DNA of 44,536 bases from contig JAFGDW010000375.1 of assembly GCA_016931935.1 (NCBI GenBank), positions 1 to 44,536 on the forward strand. The letters are read 5' to 3'. Source of the DNA: Candidatus Zhuqueibacterota bacterium (GTDB lineage: Bacteria > Zhuqueibacterota > Zhuqueibacteria > Thermofontimicrobiales > Thiofontviventaceae). Positions 14,452 through 22,398 of the stretch are shown one piece after another. The first letter of the stretch is position 1. Every line of letters begins with the position of its first letter. The translations under genes and the position numbers were made by a program. The notes under the pieces are model-generated. The model had not been told where the DNA came from, did no database searches, and was given only the letters and a program-made list of their open reading frames with translations.

Positions 14452-16494
14452 GTGCAGAGTCAGTTTGTGTGGATGAGTCTGATTGCGGGTGTTGTCGCGT
14501 TGGGCTATGCTTATCTTAAATCTATCTGGATAAATAAACAGGATCCTGGTACGGAAAAAATGCAGGAAATTGGAGCCGCCGTTCGTGAAGGAGCAATGGC
14601 ATTTTTGGCTCGTGAGTACAAAGTTTTGAGTATTTTTGTTGTTACAGTTGCCGTTTTATTAGCCTTGGGAAACAAAGGTAACATTAAGTGGGTAGCTGCA
14701 TCATTTGTTGTTGGTGCATTTTGTTCTGGCATAGCTGGATTTTTTGGAATGCGAATCGCCACCGCTGCCAATATGCGAACGACTAATGGTGCCCGTCAAG
14801 GATTGGCACAGGCATTGAAAGTCGCGTTTTCCGGCGGTGCAGTTATGGGAATGAGTGTTGTCGGTCTTGGTGTAATTGGTTTATCGGGATTATTTTTAAT
14901 TTATACTAAATTTTTTGGAAGTGATATTGTCGACTTGACAAATACTGTCTTGCCAATTTTGAACGGATTTGCCATGGGCGCCTCGTCAATCGCTCTGTTT
15001 GCTAGAGTTGGCGGGGGGATTTATACAAAAGCTGCCGATGTTGGCGCTGATCTGGTTGGCAAAGTTGAAGCAGGCATTCCAGAAGATGATCCTCGAAATC
15101 CGGCAACAATTGCTGATAACGTAGGTGATAATGTCGGTGATGTTGCGGGTATGGGAGCTGATTTGTTTGAATCATATGTAGGTTCAATCGTTGGTTCCAT
15201 GGTACTCGGTGCTGCATCCGGGAATGTAAAACTGGTTCTGTTACCGTTGATTCTTGCTGGTGTCGGAATTTTAATTTCTATCTTGGGAACATTTATTGTT
15301 CGTGTAAAAGAAGGTGGAAATCCTCAAGCAGCGTTGAACATCGGAACATTTGGTGCTGGTGGAGTCATGGCCGTTCTAACACTTCCGATAGTACTCAAAC
15401 TGGCGCCGGAAACATTTGAAATAAATGGTGAGTTATATTCAGCTATTGGAATCTTCTGGGCAACGGTTGGTGGTTTAGTAGCAGGTATTGCCATTGGGAT
15501 GTTAACAGAATATTATACGGCTGAAAATAAAGGCCCGGTTCAAAAAATCGCAAAGGCTTCAGAAACAGGAGCCGCAACGAACATTATTGCCGGACTTGGT
15601 ACAGGTATGGTTTCAACAGCGTTACCGGTAATTTGTATCGGCGCAGCAATTTTAGTTGCTTATCATTTTGCCGGATTGTATGGTATTGCGATCGCGGCGC
15701 TTGGTATGCTGGCAACCACAGGTATTCAGTTAGCTGTAGATGCTTATGGACCGATTGCCGATAATGCTGGTGGGTTGGCTGAAATGGCCGAGCTGGAAAA
15801 AATAGTTCGTCAACGTACAGATAAACTGGATGCTGTAGGAAACACCACAGCAGCTATCGGAAAAGGCTTTGCTATTGGTTCCGCTGCGTTAACCGCGTTG
15901 GCATTGTTTGCGGCGTTTCGTACCACTGTTGGTATCGATGTCATTGACGTCACGAAACCGACTGTTATGGCCGGTTTATTCCTGGGTGGAATGTTACCCT
16001 TCCTGTTTTCATCGTTTGCGATGGGAGCAGTTGGTCGTGCAGCATTTTCCATGATTGAAGAAGTAAGACGACAATTTAGAGAAATTCCCGGCTTGCTTGA
16101 AGGCAAGGCAAAAGCCGAGTATGCGAAATGTGTGGATATTTCCACATCTGCCGCAATTCGTGAAATGATTGTTCCGGGGCTCATTGCTGTATTAACTCCG
16201 GTAGTTGTAGGATTTGCTGGTGGTCCTGAAATGTTGGGCGGCGTTCTTGCCGGTGTAACAGTATCTGGCGTTATGATGGCGCTGTTTATGGCGAATGCCG
16301 GTGGTGCCTGGGATAATGCGAAGAAACACATTGAGGGCGGCGCGTTCGGCGGTAAAGGTTCCGCTCCACATAAAGCAGCAGTTGTTGGTGATACAGTAGG
16401 TGATCCTTTTAAAGATACGGCAGGTCCGTCACTGAATATTTTAATTAAATTGATGAGTGTAATTTCGTTAGTATTAGCTCCATTATTTGTCTAA
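14452..16494 (+). CDS. hppA: Membrane-bound pyrophosphatase, K+-dependent, probably Na+-translocating
   Basis: A 680-residue integral membrane pump of about 16 spans that couples PPi hydrolysis to ion export. The GTG start has AAGGAGG in front. Pyrophosphate/Mg-binding motifs are intact: DVGADLVGKVEAGIPEDDPR, then DNVGDNVGDVAGMGADL, and near the C-terminus DTVGDPFKDTAGPS. GNTTAAIGKGF (residues 463-473) has Ala where K+-independent enzymes have Lys, marking the K+-dependent subfamily. Glu240 in ADLFESYVG sits where Na+-pumping members carry their membrane glutamate, whereas H+-pumps place it one helical turn later. Na+ export is therefore likely but inferred. It removes PPi made by biosynthesis while energising the membrane. 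Confidence 0.94.
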   Translation: MQSQFVWMSLIAGVVALGYAYLKSIWINKQDPGTEKMQEIGAAVREGAMAFLAREYKVLSIFVVTVAVLLALGNKGNIKWVAASFVVGAFCSGIAGFFGMRIATAANMRTTNGARQGLAQALKVAFSGGAVMGMSVVGLGVIGLSGLFLIYTKFFGSDIVDLTNTVLPILNGFAMGASSIALFARVGGGIYTKAADVGADLVGKVEAGIPEDDPRNPATIADNVGDNVGDVAGMGADLFESYVGSIVGSMVLGAASGNVKLVLLPLILAGVGILISILGTFIVRVKEGGNPQAALNIGTFGAGGVMAVLTLPIVLKLAPETFEINGELYSAIGIFWATVGGLVAGIAIGMLTEYYTAENKGPVQKIAKASETGAATNIIAGLGTGMVSTALPVICIGAAILVAYHFAGLYGIAIAALGMLATTGIQLAVDAYGPIADNAGGLAEMAELEKIVRQRTDKLDAVGNTTAAIGKGFAIGSAALTALALFAAFRTTVGIDVIDVTKPTVMAGLFLGGMLPFLFSSFAMGAVGRAAFSMIEEVRRQFREIPGLLEGKAKAEYAKCVDISTSAAIREMIVPGLIAVLTPVVVGFAGGPEMLGGVLAGVTVSGVMMALFMANAGGAWDNAKKHIEGGAFGGKGSAPHKAAVVGDTVGDPFKDTAGPSLNILIKLMSVISLVLAPLFV

Positions 16495-16521
16495 TTAGGG
16501 TGAAAAGGAGGTGAATAGAAT

Positions 16522-16995
16522 TTGCAGACCTATTCGACCATTATAGTGATTGATTCACTGCTGAAGGCAGAAGAAATCGATAGTACCATTGATAAAGTTG
16601 AACGTAATATAGTCAACAATGGTGGTGAAATTTTAAAAGTCGACCGTTGGGGTAAAAAGCGGTTAGCTTATGAAATTAAGAAACGGCAGTATGGTTACTA
16701 TGTCGAAATACTTTTTAAATCCGTGGGCGATATCATAAAAATTATTGAACGCGAATATGGACTTGATGAAAATTTATTGCGATATTTAACCCTGAAGCTT
16801 GATAAGAAGGCAGTTGCTTATTATGAAAGCAAGCTAAACGAAGCTTCGAAGAAAGAAGTTCAAGCTGGGCCGGAAACAGACAAGACCAATGATGACAAAG
16901 TCACCCCGGATGATGAAAAAGATGAGAAAAAAGAAGATGAGGAAATGAATAAAGAAGAAACGCAACTGGCAGAAGAGGAGGCGGTGACAAATTAA
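16522..16995 (+). CDS. rpsF: 30S ribosomal protein bS6 with acidic C-terminal tail
   Basis: A 157-residue protein. The first about 100 residues are the bS6 ferredoxin-like fold (TYSTIIVIDSLLKAEEIDS, then GGEILKVDRWGKKRLAYEI and YGLDENLLRYLTLKL), which binds 16S rRNA together with bS18. The rest is an unusually long Asp/Glu/Lys-rich tail. The start is TTG at 16522, ten bases after AGGAGG; the GTG at 16511 is out of frame and soon stops. It heads the conserved rpsF-ssb-rpsR-rplI block. Confidence 0.94.
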   Translation: MQTYSTIIVIDSLLKAEEIDSTIDKVERNIVNNGGEILKVDRWGKKRLAYEIKKRQYGYYVEILFKSVGDIIKIIEREYGLDENLLRYLTLKLDKKAVAYYESKLNEASKKEVQAGPETDKTNDDKVTPDDEKDEKKEDEEMNKEETQLAEEEAVTN

Positions 16996-17037
16996 CGTGG
17001 GGACGGCGTTTCTGGATTTGATGGAGGATATTTGACG

Positions 17038-17553
17038 ATGCAAGACTTAAAGATGCCGGATATTAACAATGTGATAATTGCTGGAAATCTGACGTGTGAT
17101 CCTTCTTTTAGAAAAACAACCAACGGGACGCCAGTAGCCAATTTTTTCATTGCATCAAACCGTAAATTTAAAGACAATAGTGGTCAATGGAGAGAAAATG
17201 TCTGTTATGTTGGCATTGTCGCTTGGTATAAATTGGCTGAAAGCTGCTACGAAAATTTAAAACGTGGGAGCGCTATTATTGTTGATGGTGAACTGCAAAG
17301 TAGAAATTGGCGAAACAATGATGGTACAAGTCATAATGTTGTCGAAATAAAGGCTCGGCGAATTCAATTCCTGAATCGGAAATTTAGCGGTTCCGAAGCC
17401 GATGGAGATGATGTGGATTCAGAGATCATCGAGGATGATGAATATCAAAATGCCTCTTCCGATATGGATGAGGATGGCGATACCGGTTCATCATCCAAAC
17501 CATCAGATGATACGAGTGATTATGATTTTGGATATCAAAATCTTAATATTTAA
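17038..17553 (+). CDS. ssb: Single-stranded DNA-binding protein
   Basis: A 171-residue protein starting at ATG 17038, ten bases after GGAGG; a TTG two codons upstream is less likely. Residues about 8-112 form the OB fold (NNVIIAGNLTCDPSFRKT, VANFFIASNRKF, GSAIIVDGELQSRNW, VEIKARRIQFL) that coats single-stranded DNA in replication and repair. The tail is acidic and disordered (DEDGDTGSSSKPSDDTSDYD), but the extreme end reads FGYQNLNI rather than the usual DDxPF partner-docking tip. It sits between rpsF and rpsR as in most bacteria. Confidence 0.93.
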   Translation: MQDLKMPDINNVIIAGNLTCDPSFRKTTNGTPVANFFIASNRKFKDNSGQWRENVCYVGIVAWYKLAESCYENLKRGSAIIVDGELQSRNWRNNDGTSHNVVEIKARRIQFLNRKFSGSEADGDDVDSEIIEDDEYQNASSDMDEDGDTGSSSKPSDDTSDYDFGYQNLNI

Positions 17554-17572
17554 TTTCAGGAGCAAATAAACA

Positions 17573-17794
17573 ATGATTAAGAAGCGACGAATTTGCCGTT
17601 TCTGTGAAAATGGCACCGATTATATCGATTTTCGTGATGATAAACGGTTAACGCGATTTACAACAGAACAGGGAAAAATTATTCCCCGGCGTACGTCAGG
17701 GACATGCGCAAAGCACCAGCGACAACTGGTGCGGGCAATTAAACGCGCCCGACATCTTGCAATTATTCCTTATATAGCAGAAATGGCAAAATAA
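17573..17794 (+). CDS. rpsR: 30S ribosomal protein bS18, zinc-binding form
   Basis: A 73-residue ribosomal protein, pairing with bS6 on the 30S platform. The core PRRTSGTCAKHQRQLVRAIKRAR is typical. CRFC near the N-terminus together with TCAKH gives the Cys/His set of the 'C+' zinc-binding form. It lies 19 bases after ssb and 24 before rplI. Confidence 0.96.
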   Translation: MIKKRRICRFCENGTDYIDFRDDKRLTRFTTEQGKIIPRRTSGTCAKHQRQLVRAIKRARHLAIIPYIAEMAK

Positions 17795-17818
17795 TTTTGG
17801 TAAGAAGAGGAATTTGGG

Positions 17819-18262
17819 ATGAAAGTTATTCTTCGAAAAGATTTTGAACAATTGGGACAAATTGGCGATATAGTCGAAGTAAAGCATGGGTATGCTCGAA
17901 ATTACCTCATACCACAGGGCATTGCACTAGTCGCTGATCCGAAAAATTTACGTCGTCTGGAAGATGAACGTAAACGAATGGCAATGCAAAAAGATCGTGA
18001 AAAGATTGCGGCAGAAAAACTGGCACAAGAATTGGAAAAAGTTTCCTGCACCGCTTCTGTTCAGGTTGGAGATGAAGACCGAGTTTTTGGCTCCGTTACC
18101 AGTCAGGATATTGCCGATCTGCTTAAAGAAAAAGGATTCGATATCGATAAAAAGAAAATAATGCTCGATGAGCCAATTAAGGCGCTGGGCATTTATGATG
18201 TCGAAGTCAAACTTCATACGAATGTTCATGCAAAAATTAAACTCTGGGTCATCAAACAGTAA
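17819..18262 (+). CDS. rplI: 50S ribosomal protein bL9
   Basis: A 147-residue protein with the standard two-domain layout. The N-terminal rRNA-binding domain is MKVILRKDFEQLGQIGDIV followed by GYARNYLIPQGIA. A long connecting helix (about residues 41-75) leads to the C-terminal domain, with GSVTSQDIADLLKEKGFDIDKKKI and IKALGIYDVEVKLH. It is the last ribosomal gene of the rpsF operon and is followed at 24 bases by a small zinc-ribbon gene. Confidence 0.96.
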   Translation: MKVILRKDFEQLGQIGDIVEVKHGYARNYLIPQGIALVADPKNLRRLEDERKRMAMQKDREKIAAEKLAQELEKVSCTASVQVGDEDRVFGSVTSQDIADLLKEKGFDIDKKKIMLDEPIKALGIYDVEVKLHTNVHAKIKLWVIKQ

Positions 18263-18286
18263 TCCATCGTGAGGGGAGGTTCAATT

Positions 18287-18478
18287 ATGGAAACAGTGTA
18301 TCCTGAATGTCAAAAATGTAATGCTGGTGTTCTGATTCCATTGTCCGATTACGGCCGGGAAGGTGCATCAATTATGTACAAGGCGTGGGTTTGCACGAAC
18401 CCTGAATGTGGTTTCAATATTCGAATTGACAACGGTGAGTTAAGTATCGGACGAACAGTTGCCCCGTCGAATAAGTAA
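18287..18478 (+). CDS. Small four-cysteine zinc-ribbon protein, function unknown
   Basis: A 63-residue protein with the start chosen at ATG 18287, seven bases after GGAGG (18275-18279); an in-frame GTG at 18269 would place the ribosome-binding site inside the gene. Four cysteines are arranged as Cys8-x2-Cys11 and Cys36-x4-Cys41 (YPECQKCNAG and WVCTNPECGF), a classic rubredoxin-like zinc ribbon with about 24 residues between the knuckles. Its position as last gene of the rpsF-ssb-rpsR-rplI unit suggests a link to the ribosome or nucleic acids, but that is only context. I do not recognise the family. The strong ribosome-binding site and the terminator after it support a real gene. Confidence 0.75.
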   Translation: METVYPECQKCNAGVLIPLSDYGREGASIMYKAWVCTNPECGFNIRIDNGELSIGRTVAPSNK

Positions 18479-18514
18479 TTCTGCGATATACGTTTACTGA
18501 TATTAAAATTGTGT

Positions 18515-18548
18515 ATAGGGTATTAGGTTCATCCTTTTACCCTATTTT
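18515..18548 (+). terminator. Probable intrinsic terminator of the prs-rpsF-rplI gene run
   Basis: ATAGGGTA (18515-18522) pairs with TACCCTAT (18538-18545), with an inner AGG/CCT pairing (18525-18527 and 18533-18535), followed by TTTT. It ends the ribosomal protein block 37 bases after the zinc-ribbon gene. Confidence 0.6.
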
Positions 18549-18595
18549 CGTATCTAACCGGTTGTGTTGTTCAGATAGAAACTCGGCAATTCATT

Positions 18596-19528
18596 ATGTT
18601 AGAAGCCATTCAAAGTCACCTCAAAATAAAAATTGTGGTGGTCTTATTGGCCATCTTTATATGGTTCTTTGTGAAAACAGAGAACAACTATAAGTATGCA
18701 TTCCGAATCCCCATCCAGGTTTCCAATTTGCCGAATGGAAAAATAATTACTAATGATATTCCGAAGCAAGCAAAGGTGACATTTTGGGGAAAAGGGCGTG
18801 AATTGCTCACACTCATTCTTAATCGAAAATTATATTATAATTTAGATTTGGTCAATATCGACGATAGTCAGGTTTTCATACCGAATATCCACAACATCCG
18901 CTTACCGCACGAATCAACAATCGAAATATTAAATATCCTGGAACCGGATTCCATTTATGTGGAAATTGCCGATTTGGAAATGCGAGCGATTCCGGTTTTA
19001 CCACAGATTTCCATTGAAACAGTTTCCGGATATACAATTGTGAATGGTGTTAAATTAAGTCAGGATTCCGTGCATGTTGTTGGTCCCAAAAAACAATTGG
19101 ATAGTTTGAAATACATTGAAACCGAAAAGCTGCACTTCAAAAATAAAAAACATGATATTAACAAAGAAGTCGAGCTGGTAACGCCGAAAATCAAATACAT
19201 TAAATTACTTGAAAATTCCATCTCGTTTACCGTTGATATACAGAAACTAATGGAAAAACGGTTAGTTGAAATACCTGTGGAAGTCATCAACAAACCACCC
19301 AACTATTCGGTAACTGTTATTCCTTCAAGCTTAAGCCTAACATTGATTGGCGGTGTGGACGTGCTTTTACCGCTTGAAAGTAAAGACATCAAAGCATATA
19401 TTGATTATACAAAAGTGTATGGATCCAAAAACAAGGAACATTTGGCTTATATTGAAAAAATTAATGGTGTCCGATTCACCGATATTAAGCCAAAGGGATT
19501 CAAAATTGTTGTAAAAAAAATTCGTTGA
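18596..19528 (+). CDS. YbbR/CdaR-like membrane-anchored protein
   Basis: A 310-residue protein with one N-terminal membrane span (IKIVVVLLAIFIWFFVKTE, residues about 11-29) and an extracytoplasmic part made of YbbR-type beta repeats (for example FRIPIQVSNLPNGKII, AIPVLPQISIETVSGYTI and LVEIPVEVINKPPNYSV). In Firmicutes, YbbR proteins (CdaR) regulate the c-di-AMP cyclase CdaA; in FCB bacteria they occur with less defined roles. No cyclase gene is next to it here. The stop overlaps the upstream region of tsaD, whose ATG lies five bases later, so the two are probably co-transcribed. The start lacks a clear ribosome-binding site. Confidence 0.75.
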   Translation: MLEAIQSHLKIKIVVVLLAIFIWFFVKTENNYKYAFRIPIQVSNLPNGKIITNDIPKQAKVTFWGKGRELLTLILNRKLYYNLDLVNIDDSQVFIPNIHNIRLPHESTIEILNILEPDSIYVEIADLEMRAIPVLPQISIETVSGYTIVNGVKLSQDSVHVVGPKKQLDSLKYIETEKLHFKNKKHDINKEVELVTPKIKYIKLLENSISFTVDIQKLMEKRLVEIPVEVINKPPNYSVTVIPSSLSLTLIGGVDVLLPLESKDIKAYIDYTKVYGSKNKEHLAYIEKINGVRFTDIKPKGFKIVVKKIR

Positions 19529-19533
19529 TTATT

Positions 19534-20520
19534 ATGATTGTACTCGGAATAGAATCATCGTGTGATGAAACATCCGCCGCGGTTGTTCGCGACGACCATT
19601 TGTTATCCAATATTATTGCATCTCAGGAAGTACACCGTGAATTTGGCGGCGTGGTTCCTGAATTGGCGTCACGCGCACATGCTCGTCATATTGTTCCGAT
19701 TGTGAAGCAGGCGCTGCGACAGGCGAACGTCACAATAAACGAAATTGATGGAATTGCGGTTACTTATGGTCCCGGTTTGGTCGGTTCTTTATTGGTAGGA
19801 TTAAATTTTGCAAAGGCATTGGCTTTTACGCACAGCATCCCGTTTGTAGGGGTGAATCATATCGAAGGCCACATCTGGGCAAATTTTATAGATGTTTCGG
19901 AACCGCAGCCGCCATTTATCGCCCTGATTATTTCGGGCGGTCATACTCAGCTTGTCATTGTTGAAGCGTGGGGTACATACCGTACGATTGGAAAGACCAA
20001 AGATGATGCTGCTGGTGAGGCTTTTGACAAAGTCGCGAAAATGATGAATCTGGGATATCCCGGGGGACCGGTTATTGACCGCATGGCTAAAAATGCGAAT
20101 TCCCAATTTGTGCGATTCCCACGCGCGATGATGACCGACGGTAATTATGATTTTAGTTTTAGCGGATTAAAAACAGCGGTGCTGTATTATCTGCGTGAGC
20201 ATGGCCCAGAAAATCATCAGGCGGATGTCGTTGCCAGTTTTCAGGCAGCGTTAAGTGATGTATTAATCGAAAAAACGATTCAGGCAGCAAAAGCCCATCG
20301 ACTTTCATCGATTGTACTTGCTGGTGGTGTCGCATGTAATAGCTATATTCGAAACAATTTTCAGGTACGCGCCACCGATGAAAAATTGAATGTTTACCTG
20401 CCCAAACCAATTCTATGCACGGATAACGCGGCAATGATTGCCCGCGCAGGATTGTTAAAATTAAATCAAGGTGAGGTTTCGGGCTACGATTTGGCGCCTA
20501 AACCTTCATTGCGGCTGTAA
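19534..20520 (+). CDS. tsaD: tRNA N6-threonylcarbamoyladenosine (t6A) transferase subunit TsaD
   Basis: With the ATG at 19534 the protein has 328 residues; an in-frame TTG at 19525 overlaps the ybbR stop and is less likely. The enzyme transfers threonylcarbamoyl to A37 of ANN-decoding tRNAs with TsaB and TsaE. The Kae1/TsaD signature is complete: LGIESSCDETSAAVV at the start, the metal-binding HIEGHIWAN, GPGLVGSLLVGLNFAKALA and ISGGHTQLV, with LAGGVACNSYIR near the C-terminus. It is an essential housekeeping gene of normal length. Confidence 0.96.
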   Translation: MIVLGIESSCDETSAAVVRDDHLLSNIIASQEVHREFGGVVPELASRAHARHIVPIVKQALRQANVTINEIDGIAVTYGPGLVGSLLVGLNFAKALAFTHSIPFVGVNHIEGHIWANFIDVSEPQPPFIALIISGGHTQLVIVEAWGTYRTIGKTKDDAAGEAFDKVAKMMNLGYPGGPVIDRMAKNANSQFVRFPRAMMTDGNYDFSFSGLKTAVLYYLREHGPENHQADVVASFQAALSDVLIEKTIQAAKAHRLSSIVLAGGVACNSYIRNNFQVRATDEKLNVYLPKPILCTDNAAMIARAGLLKLNQGEVSGYDLAPKPSLRL

Positions 20521-20602
20521 ATGTGATATTCTCAAATTGTAACGAAAATGAGTGTGTGGGGGGTGCGTAGGGGTGAATTGTATCGCATCTGGTTGAAATA
20601 CG

Positions 20603-20627
20603 GTTTAAATTAAACTATATTTTTTTT
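20603..20627 (+). terminator. Weak AT-rich terminator candidate after tsaD
   Basis: GTTTA (20603-20607), loop AAT, TAAAC (20611-20615), then TATA and a run of eight T. The stem is only five AT-rich pairs and overlaps the 3' end of the convergent gene, so support is limited. Confidence 0.3.
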
Positions 20628-21109
20628 GATGAGTCCGGAAACTCTTTTTGCAGTGTTCGAAGGAGTTTTTGAGTGCTGGCCAAAGCTTGTAACAATTGAT
20701 CTTCTTCTTCTTCATCGTCCTGCGGCCGTAAATCCCAGGCTTTCTTTAAATTTTCAAAAATTTGCTGAGTTTTCTGAATCAGGGTTTGGCCGATTTCTTT
20801 GCGGGATGGTTTTCGATCCTTCAGCATGACGCGTGGGCCAAAATAATAGCCAAGCTCTTCCCACTCGCTACGGTGGTTCCCAAACAATTTGTCGACCTGC
20901 GGATCATCCGTATCATCGAATACTTCAAACCGTCCGTCTTGCTGCAGCATAATAGCAAACTCTTCAAATGCTAATGTCTCAGCTTCGCCCATCAGGCTTA
21001 ATTTAAGCCAAATCTTTTTTACCGGTACGATGAAATCCTTTTCATCGAGAAGTAAGTCCTCTGCCAGTTTTAATAATTGCTCTGTATTTTTTATAGTTTT
21101 TTCTGTCAT
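20615..21109 (-). CDS. Uncharacterised protein with a winged-helix-like N-terminal domain
   Basis: A 164-residue acidic cytoplasmic protein that I do not recognise by name. Residues about 12-85 resemble the HARE-HTH/RpoE-delta type of winged helix: an initial helix (LLKLAEDLLLDEKDFIVPVKK), a conserved-looking LSLMGEAETLAFEEFAIML segment and QQDGRFEVFDD. Residues about 95-164 are charged and probably helical, with an acidic patch DDEEEEDQLLQ and a possible coiled coil (LLQALASTQKLLRTLQKEF). There is no signal peptide or membrane segment. It is transcribed divergently from the nuclease-helicase pair and convergently with tsaD. A DNA- or RNA-polymerase-associated role is only a suggestion from the fold resemblance. 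Confidence 0.65.
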   Translation of the reverse strand: MTEKTIKNTEQLLKLAEDLLLDEKDFIVPVKKIWLKLSLMGEAETLAFEEFAIMLQQDGRFEVFDDTDDPQVDKLFGNHRSEWEELGYYFGPRVMLKDRKPSRKEIGQTLIQKTQQIFENLKKAWDLRPQDDEEEEDQLLQALASTQKLLRTLQKEFPDSSKKI

Positions 21110-21157
21110 TAGTAGGTCCGGATTTTTTGCAGTTATTATTGATGAGAGGGTGGTTTA

Positions 21158-21185
21158 AATATAAGGATTAAATTTTTAAAATCAA
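21158..21185 (-). promoter_or_regulatory. Candidate promoter of the winged-helix-like gene
   Basis: On the minus strand: TTGATT (21185-21180), 16-base spacer, TATATT (21163-21158), about 50 bases before the ATG. Confidence 0.45.
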
Positions 21186-21256
21186 AATTATTTTTAAAAA
21201 AAGTTAATAATAAATTGCTGAATAAAAGCCTTGCATATTTTGTGAAAATTGATAAT

Positions 21257-21299
21257 ATTACGGCAATATATTCATATTTGTTTATAGTTCTGTCGTAAT
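21257..21299. repeat. Inverted repeat in the divergent intergenic region
   Basis: ATTACGGCA (21257-21265) pairs with TGTCGTAAT (21291-21299), nine pairs with one wobble and a 25-base AT-rich loop. It lies in the 324-base gap (21110-21433) between two divergent genes. Apart from this and a minus-strand promoter, I see no gene in the gap. It may be an operator or a leader hairpin. Confidence 0.4.
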
Positions 21300-21433
21300 T
21301 AAATAGGTGTTATTGGTGTTGTTAAATGAACCATTTTTTTGTCAACCAAATATAAATTTGCAGGATCAATTCGAAATAATGAACCCGCAACCACAAGCGT
21401 TACATGTTTTGCATCCTGAGTACGAGGTAGTAA

Positions 21434-22396
21434 ATGATTATTTATGACCGTGGAATACGTGTTCTTGATTCATCGCTTTGGTTGGATGCACATCGCCGGG
21501 CAGAAGTTGGATACATCTCACATGCTCATGCAGATCACATCAGGCGACACGACAAAGTATTGGGAACACCCGCAACGATACGATTTTTTGAACAACGTTA
21601 CAAAAAGCGTACCGAGACAATTGTTTTACCATATAATAAACCATTCGAGCTTGAGAATATAAAAATTGAGTTATTTCCATCCGGCCATATGTTGGGCGCA
21701 TCCCAGATAATGGTAATCAAAGATGATATGAGACTGGTTTATACGGGTGATTTTAACATGTATACGAGTGAAACCGCGGAAAAAATTGAGATCCGAGAGG
21801 CCGATATTCTAATTATGGAAGCGACATTCGGATTGCCACATTTTAAATTTCCGCCTCGATGGCAAGTTATTAAGCAGCTAATGGATTTCATCGATGATTG
21901 TTTTGATCATGGTCTGATACCGGTGATCATGGCGTATGCGCTGGGAAAAAGTCAGGAAGTCGTTAAAATACTGGGTGATCGTGGTTATGAGATAAGTGTT
22001 TATAAAACGATCGCTGACATGACCACGATTTATAAAGACCTTGGAGTGGCAATGTCGAACTGGCAGCCCTTTCAGGGGGAAGATTTGCATCGACGTGTGA
22101 TGATTGTTCCACCGCGGCTTACCAAATGGATAAAAGGTTTATATCCCGGTATTGTCCGTACAGCAATGGTTACCGGTTGGGCGATTGACAAACAAATGAA
22201 ATATCGGTTTGGTGCAGATTCAGTTATCGCTATGAGTGATCACTCCGATTTTGATGGCCTGCTTAAATATGTCCGGAAAGTATCGCCACAGAAAATTTTT
22301 GTTACTCATGGGTACAATGAATTTGTTCATGCGCTGAAACAAGATGGTTTTAATGCCAGCCCGCTAGTTTCCGAACCTCAGTTATCGCTTTTCTAA
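21434..22396 (+). CDS. Metallo-beta-lactamase-fold nuclease (ligase-associated exonuclease/beta-CASP-like)
   Basis: A 320-residue protein with the metallo-beta-lactamase metal site His30-x-His32-x-Asp34-His35 (SHAHADH). Further ligands are His85 in SGHMLGAS and Asp106 in YTGDFN, then MSDHSDF and VTHGY near the C-terminus. These extra motifs place it with nucleases of the family (DNA-ligase-associated exonucleases, RNA-processing beta-CASP proteins) rather than with hydrolases of small molecules. GAGG precedes the ATG by a few bases. The gene ends two bases before the DinG-like helicase gene, so the two are made together and may act on the same nucleic acid. Whether DNA or RNA is the substrate cannot be settled from the sequence. 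Confidence 0.82.
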   Translation: MIIYDRGIRVLDSSLWLDAHRRAEVGYISHAHADHIRRHDKVLGTPATIRFFEQRYKKRTETIVLPYNKPFELENIKIELFPSGHMLGASQIMVIKDDMRLVYTGDFNMYTSETAEKIEIREADILIMEATFGLPHFKFPPRWQVIKQLMDFIDDCFDHGLIPVIMAYALGKSQEVVKILGDRGYEISVYKTIADMTTIYKDLGVAMSNWQPFQGEDLHRRVMIVPPRLTKWIKGLYPGIVRTAMVTGWAIDKQMKYRFGADSVIAMSDHSDFDGLLKYVRKVSPQKIFVTHGYNEFVHALKQDGFNASPLVSEPQLSLF

Positions 22397-22398
22397 TA

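Noticed and set aside
16511..16546. GTG at 16511 as the rpsF start
   Set aside because: It is out of frame with bS6 and meets a stop after 11 codons; TTG at 16522 is in frame and properly spaced from AGGAGG.
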